A DNA stretch of 64,000 nucleotides from JANRIC01 sp033765345 (GTDB lineage: Bacteria; Bacteroidota; Bacteroidia; Cytophagales; Microscillaceae). The stretch spans positions 51,773-115,772 of the forward strand of contig JANRIC010000159.1 of assembly GCA_033765345.1 (NCBI GenBank). The letters run 5' to 3'. Shown here in pieces: positions 62,241-64,000 of the stretch. Within the stretch, counting starts at the first letter, position 1, and each line of letters starts with the position of its first letter. The position numbers and the translations under genes are program-made. The notes below the pieces were generated by a model that searched no databases, was not told the DNA's origin, and was given only the letters and a program-made list of their open reading frames with translations.

Positions 62241-63035
62241 TTATAAAATCTTTTGAAAAACTTGGTATTCTCCTTCTGGAAATATTCTAGAGACCAGATT
62301 TTTGAGCAAAGCTAGTTCTCCACTGGTATAAAATGAATATTGGGGACGTTGTCCTTCGTCGGCTTGGAGTGCTTTATCCAAAAGAATGTCTTTTACTCTT
62401 TTAGCCACAGCCACAGAAGCATTGACTATGGTCACTTCGCCGTGCGTGATTTGCTCAATAATGGGGATAAAAAAAGGATAATGTGTGCATCCCAAAACCA
62501 GTTGGTCAATTTGTTTATCGATCATGGGTTGAATATATTCTCTCAGCAAATTTTCAGCTTCTTGTGAGGTATATTGCCCGTTTTCAACCAATTCTACCAA
62601 TCCATATCCGACTTGAGTAAAAACTTCCACACCATTGGCAAACTTTTCTTTGGTTTGTTTGAACAATGCCCCGTTAAGTGTTCCCTGGGTTGCCAAAACG
62701 CCCACTTTGCCTGTTAAGGTATTCAGGGCGGCAGGCTTGATAGCAGGCTCCATACCAATAAAAGCCACCTCATATTTCTCGCGGAGATGATGGATGGCTG
62801 CTGCGGTGGCTGTATTACAAGCTACGACAATGATTTTGCAGCCCTTTTCCAGCAAAAAGTCTACAATATGTTCAGAAAGTGTAATAATTTCGGAAGCAGA
62901 TTTCTGACCGTAAGGGCAATGGGCACTGTCGGCATAATAGATTAAACTTTCTTGAGGCAAAATTTTGATGAGTTCCTGCCAGACAGACAAGCCTCCCAAA
63001 CCGGAGTCAAATATTCCAATTGGATGATTATTCAT
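62241..63035 (-). CDS. murI: Glutamate racemase MurI
   Basis: 264 residues from MNNHPIGIFDSGLGGLSVWQ (63035). Catalytic Cys residues are in VACNTATAAAI and in LGCTHYPFF. Substrate motif: IYYADSAHCPYGQ. It makes D-glutamate for peptidoglycan. Single gene, convergent with the TonB-like gene. Confidence 0.97.
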   Translation of the reverse strand: MNNHPIGIFDSGLGGLSVWQELIKILPQESLIYYADSAHCPYGQKSASEIITLSEHIVDFLLEKGCKIIVVACNTATAAAIHHLREKYEVAFIGMEPAIKPAALNTLTGKVGVLATQGTLNGALFKQTKEKFANGVEVFTQVGYGLVELVENGQYTSQEAENLLREYIQPMIDKQIDQLVLGCTHYPFFIPIIEQITHGEVTIVNASVAVAKRVKDILLDKALQADEGQRPQYSFYTSGELALLKNLVSRIFPEGEYQVFQKIL

Positions 63036-63162
63036 AGTATAAGGGATCAATCCTTAGGCAAAGGTATAAATCAATCTTGTTATACTTAGATAATATAAAC
63101 CCAAAAGCACAAAAAACGAACAAACGTAAATCATCTGTGGGTGTTTTTCGTTTAAAAATTCA

Positions 63163-63170
63163 TATATTTG
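63163..63170 (+). promoter_or_regulatory. Bacteroidota -7 element (TATATTTG) of the thioredoxin-like gene
   Basis: TATATTTG fits TAnnTTTG and lies 19 bases ahead of the ATG. A TTTTTCG in the -33 area is weak. Confidence 0.5.
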
Positions 63171-63189
63171 ATCAGGAAAATTAATTTTT

Positions 63190-63651
63190 ATGAAAAATAA
63201 GCTCTTTACCCTCAGTAGTATTATCTTAATATCTTTCTCAATTCAAGTATCAGCTCAGGTCGATCCTATTGCTGCACTGATTCCACAAGTAGGGCAAGTA
63301 GATTTTTTTGAGGGAAGTTGGAAAGAACTACTGGCACACGCTAAAGAAACAGACAAACCTTTTTTTGTAGACATCTATACAGAATGGTGTAGTCCTTGTA
63401 AACTGATGAGTAAATTTACATTTACCGATAGTCAGGTAGCTGATTTTGCCAATGCAAATTTTGTATCGTATCAGATTGACGCCGAAAAAGGAGAAGGGGA
63501 AGATATTGCAGATGAGTACAAAGTGAAAGCCTTCCCCACGGTATTATTTTTTGATTCTAATGGTAAACTATTGGGCAAAGCTGTAGGGTATTATGATCAC
63601 GAACGATTTTTAGGAGTTATGGAAAAGTACCTTAAAAAAATCACAAAATAA
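63190..63651 (+). CDS. Secreted thioredoxin-like protein
   Basis: 153 residues. An N-terminal signal peptide (LFTLSSIILISFSIQVSAQ) is followed by a thioredoxin fold with active site WCSPC (Cys67-Cys70) in FVDIYTEWCSPCKLMSKF. The cis-proline follows in KAFPTVLFFDS. Probably periplasmic redox or cytochrome-c assembly role. Single gene. Confidence 0.93.
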   Translation: MKNKLFTLSSIILISFSIQVSAQVDPIAALIPQVGQVDFFEGSWKELLAHAKETDKPFFVDIYTEWCSPCKLMSKFTFTDSQVADFANANFVSYQIDAEKGEGEDIADEYKVKAFPTVLFFDSNGKLLGKAVGYYDHERFLGVMEKYLKKITK

Positions 63652-64000
63652 CGTCTGTTGTTTAGTCCATTATCCCTAACCCCTAGATTTATATCGTTAC
63701 ATATCAGCAAGTTATGATAGGTTATCCTAAATTTGACGCTTGAATAAAGACGAGTCTTTGATTTTTTTTGGATGGTATTAAAAACGTAAGGATAAAACCA
63801 AAAATTTTTGTAGTTGGTGTCCTCACAGCCCAATTTCCAAATATACATCATTACACCCGACTTTTCGCACCCCCCTGTTTTTTTTGAGTTTTTTTGTAAG
63901 TTTTCTTCTAAAACTCTATAAAATATCGCAAAATATGGGTTTTGATAAAATATAGCATGTAAGTTTTATAAGAATAGTTATATTTCATATAAATATTTCG
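63652..64000. other. Gene-free end of the window
   Basis: AT-rich, no gene recognised on either strand. A minus-strand frame (63597-63851) overlaps the thioredoxin 3' end and looks like a shadow. Confidence 0.5.

Noticed and set aside
63597..63851. Minus-strand hypothetical protein
   Set aside because: It overlaps the thioredoxin 3' end, has low-complexity composition and no recognisable start context.
1..64000. tRNA or rRNA genes
   Set aside because: I searched by eye for cloverleaf arms and TTCGANT-like T-arms and for rRNA blocks and found none. A short or unusual tRNA could have been missed; a tRNA-scan would settle it.

Overview
The window comes from a Bacteroidota chromosome, most likely a Cytophagales-type gliding or environmental lineage. 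The evidence is a GldM/PorM gliding-motility/type IX secretion homologue, TAnnTTTG-type -7 promoter elements, LytS/LytTR and hybrid-length two-component systems, a M56/BlaI/TonB locus, an AsmA protein of Bacteroidota style, and an AT-rich background with small intergenic hairpins. No genus can be named from the sequence alone.

Positions 1-~12,806 are one end of a Mu-like transposable prophage. From its host junction (right side) inward it has: imperfect end repeats, a LexA/S24-type repressor on the plus strand, a divergent Ner-like regulator with operator repeats between them, then a ~10 kb minus-strand early operon (MuA-like transposase, MuB-like ATPase, several small unknowns, a RecA-fold ATPase, Gam-like and GemA-like proteins, a WSAGC peptidoglycan enzyme, a DciA-like helicase-operator homologue, zinc-ribbon proteins). 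Convergent to it on the plus strand are virion morphogenesis genes continuing off the left edge. The phage sits in a sigma-70-family gene, which loses its region 4.2.

13-26 kb is ordinary chromosome: AsmA, a histidine phosphatase, a DUF433/DUF5615 toxin-antitoxin pair, dnaK behind a palindrome and a sigma-54-like element, an OmpR/kinase pair, an aldo/keto reductase, an esterase and a TetR regulator. 26-34 kb is an accessory patch: a type II restriction-modification system in which the same 103-bp MITE has landed twice (fusing the methyltransferase to the start of the nuclease, and breaking the nuclease), further MITE copies, a second palindromic element with a covarying stem, an 18-unit 21-bp minisatellite, a AAA+/TPR gene pair and a Uma2 protein.

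34-49 kb holds lipA-lipB, a LytS/LytTR pair with a tiny membrane peptide upstream, an MpaB-like oxygenase, a type III polyketide synthase with methyltransferase, a PAP2 protein, rpoN, a molybdopterin oxidoreductase and an HSDL2-like dehydrogenase. 49-64 kb holds cinA, an isolated gldM, a TPR sensor kinase, and the most striking locus: an EAD-CHAT protease gene followed by a caspase fused to an alpha/beta hydrolase. After it come a BlaI repressor with duplicated winged helix, a M56 peptidase carrying a TonB domain, a TonB-like anchor lacking that domain, murI and a secreted thioredoxin.
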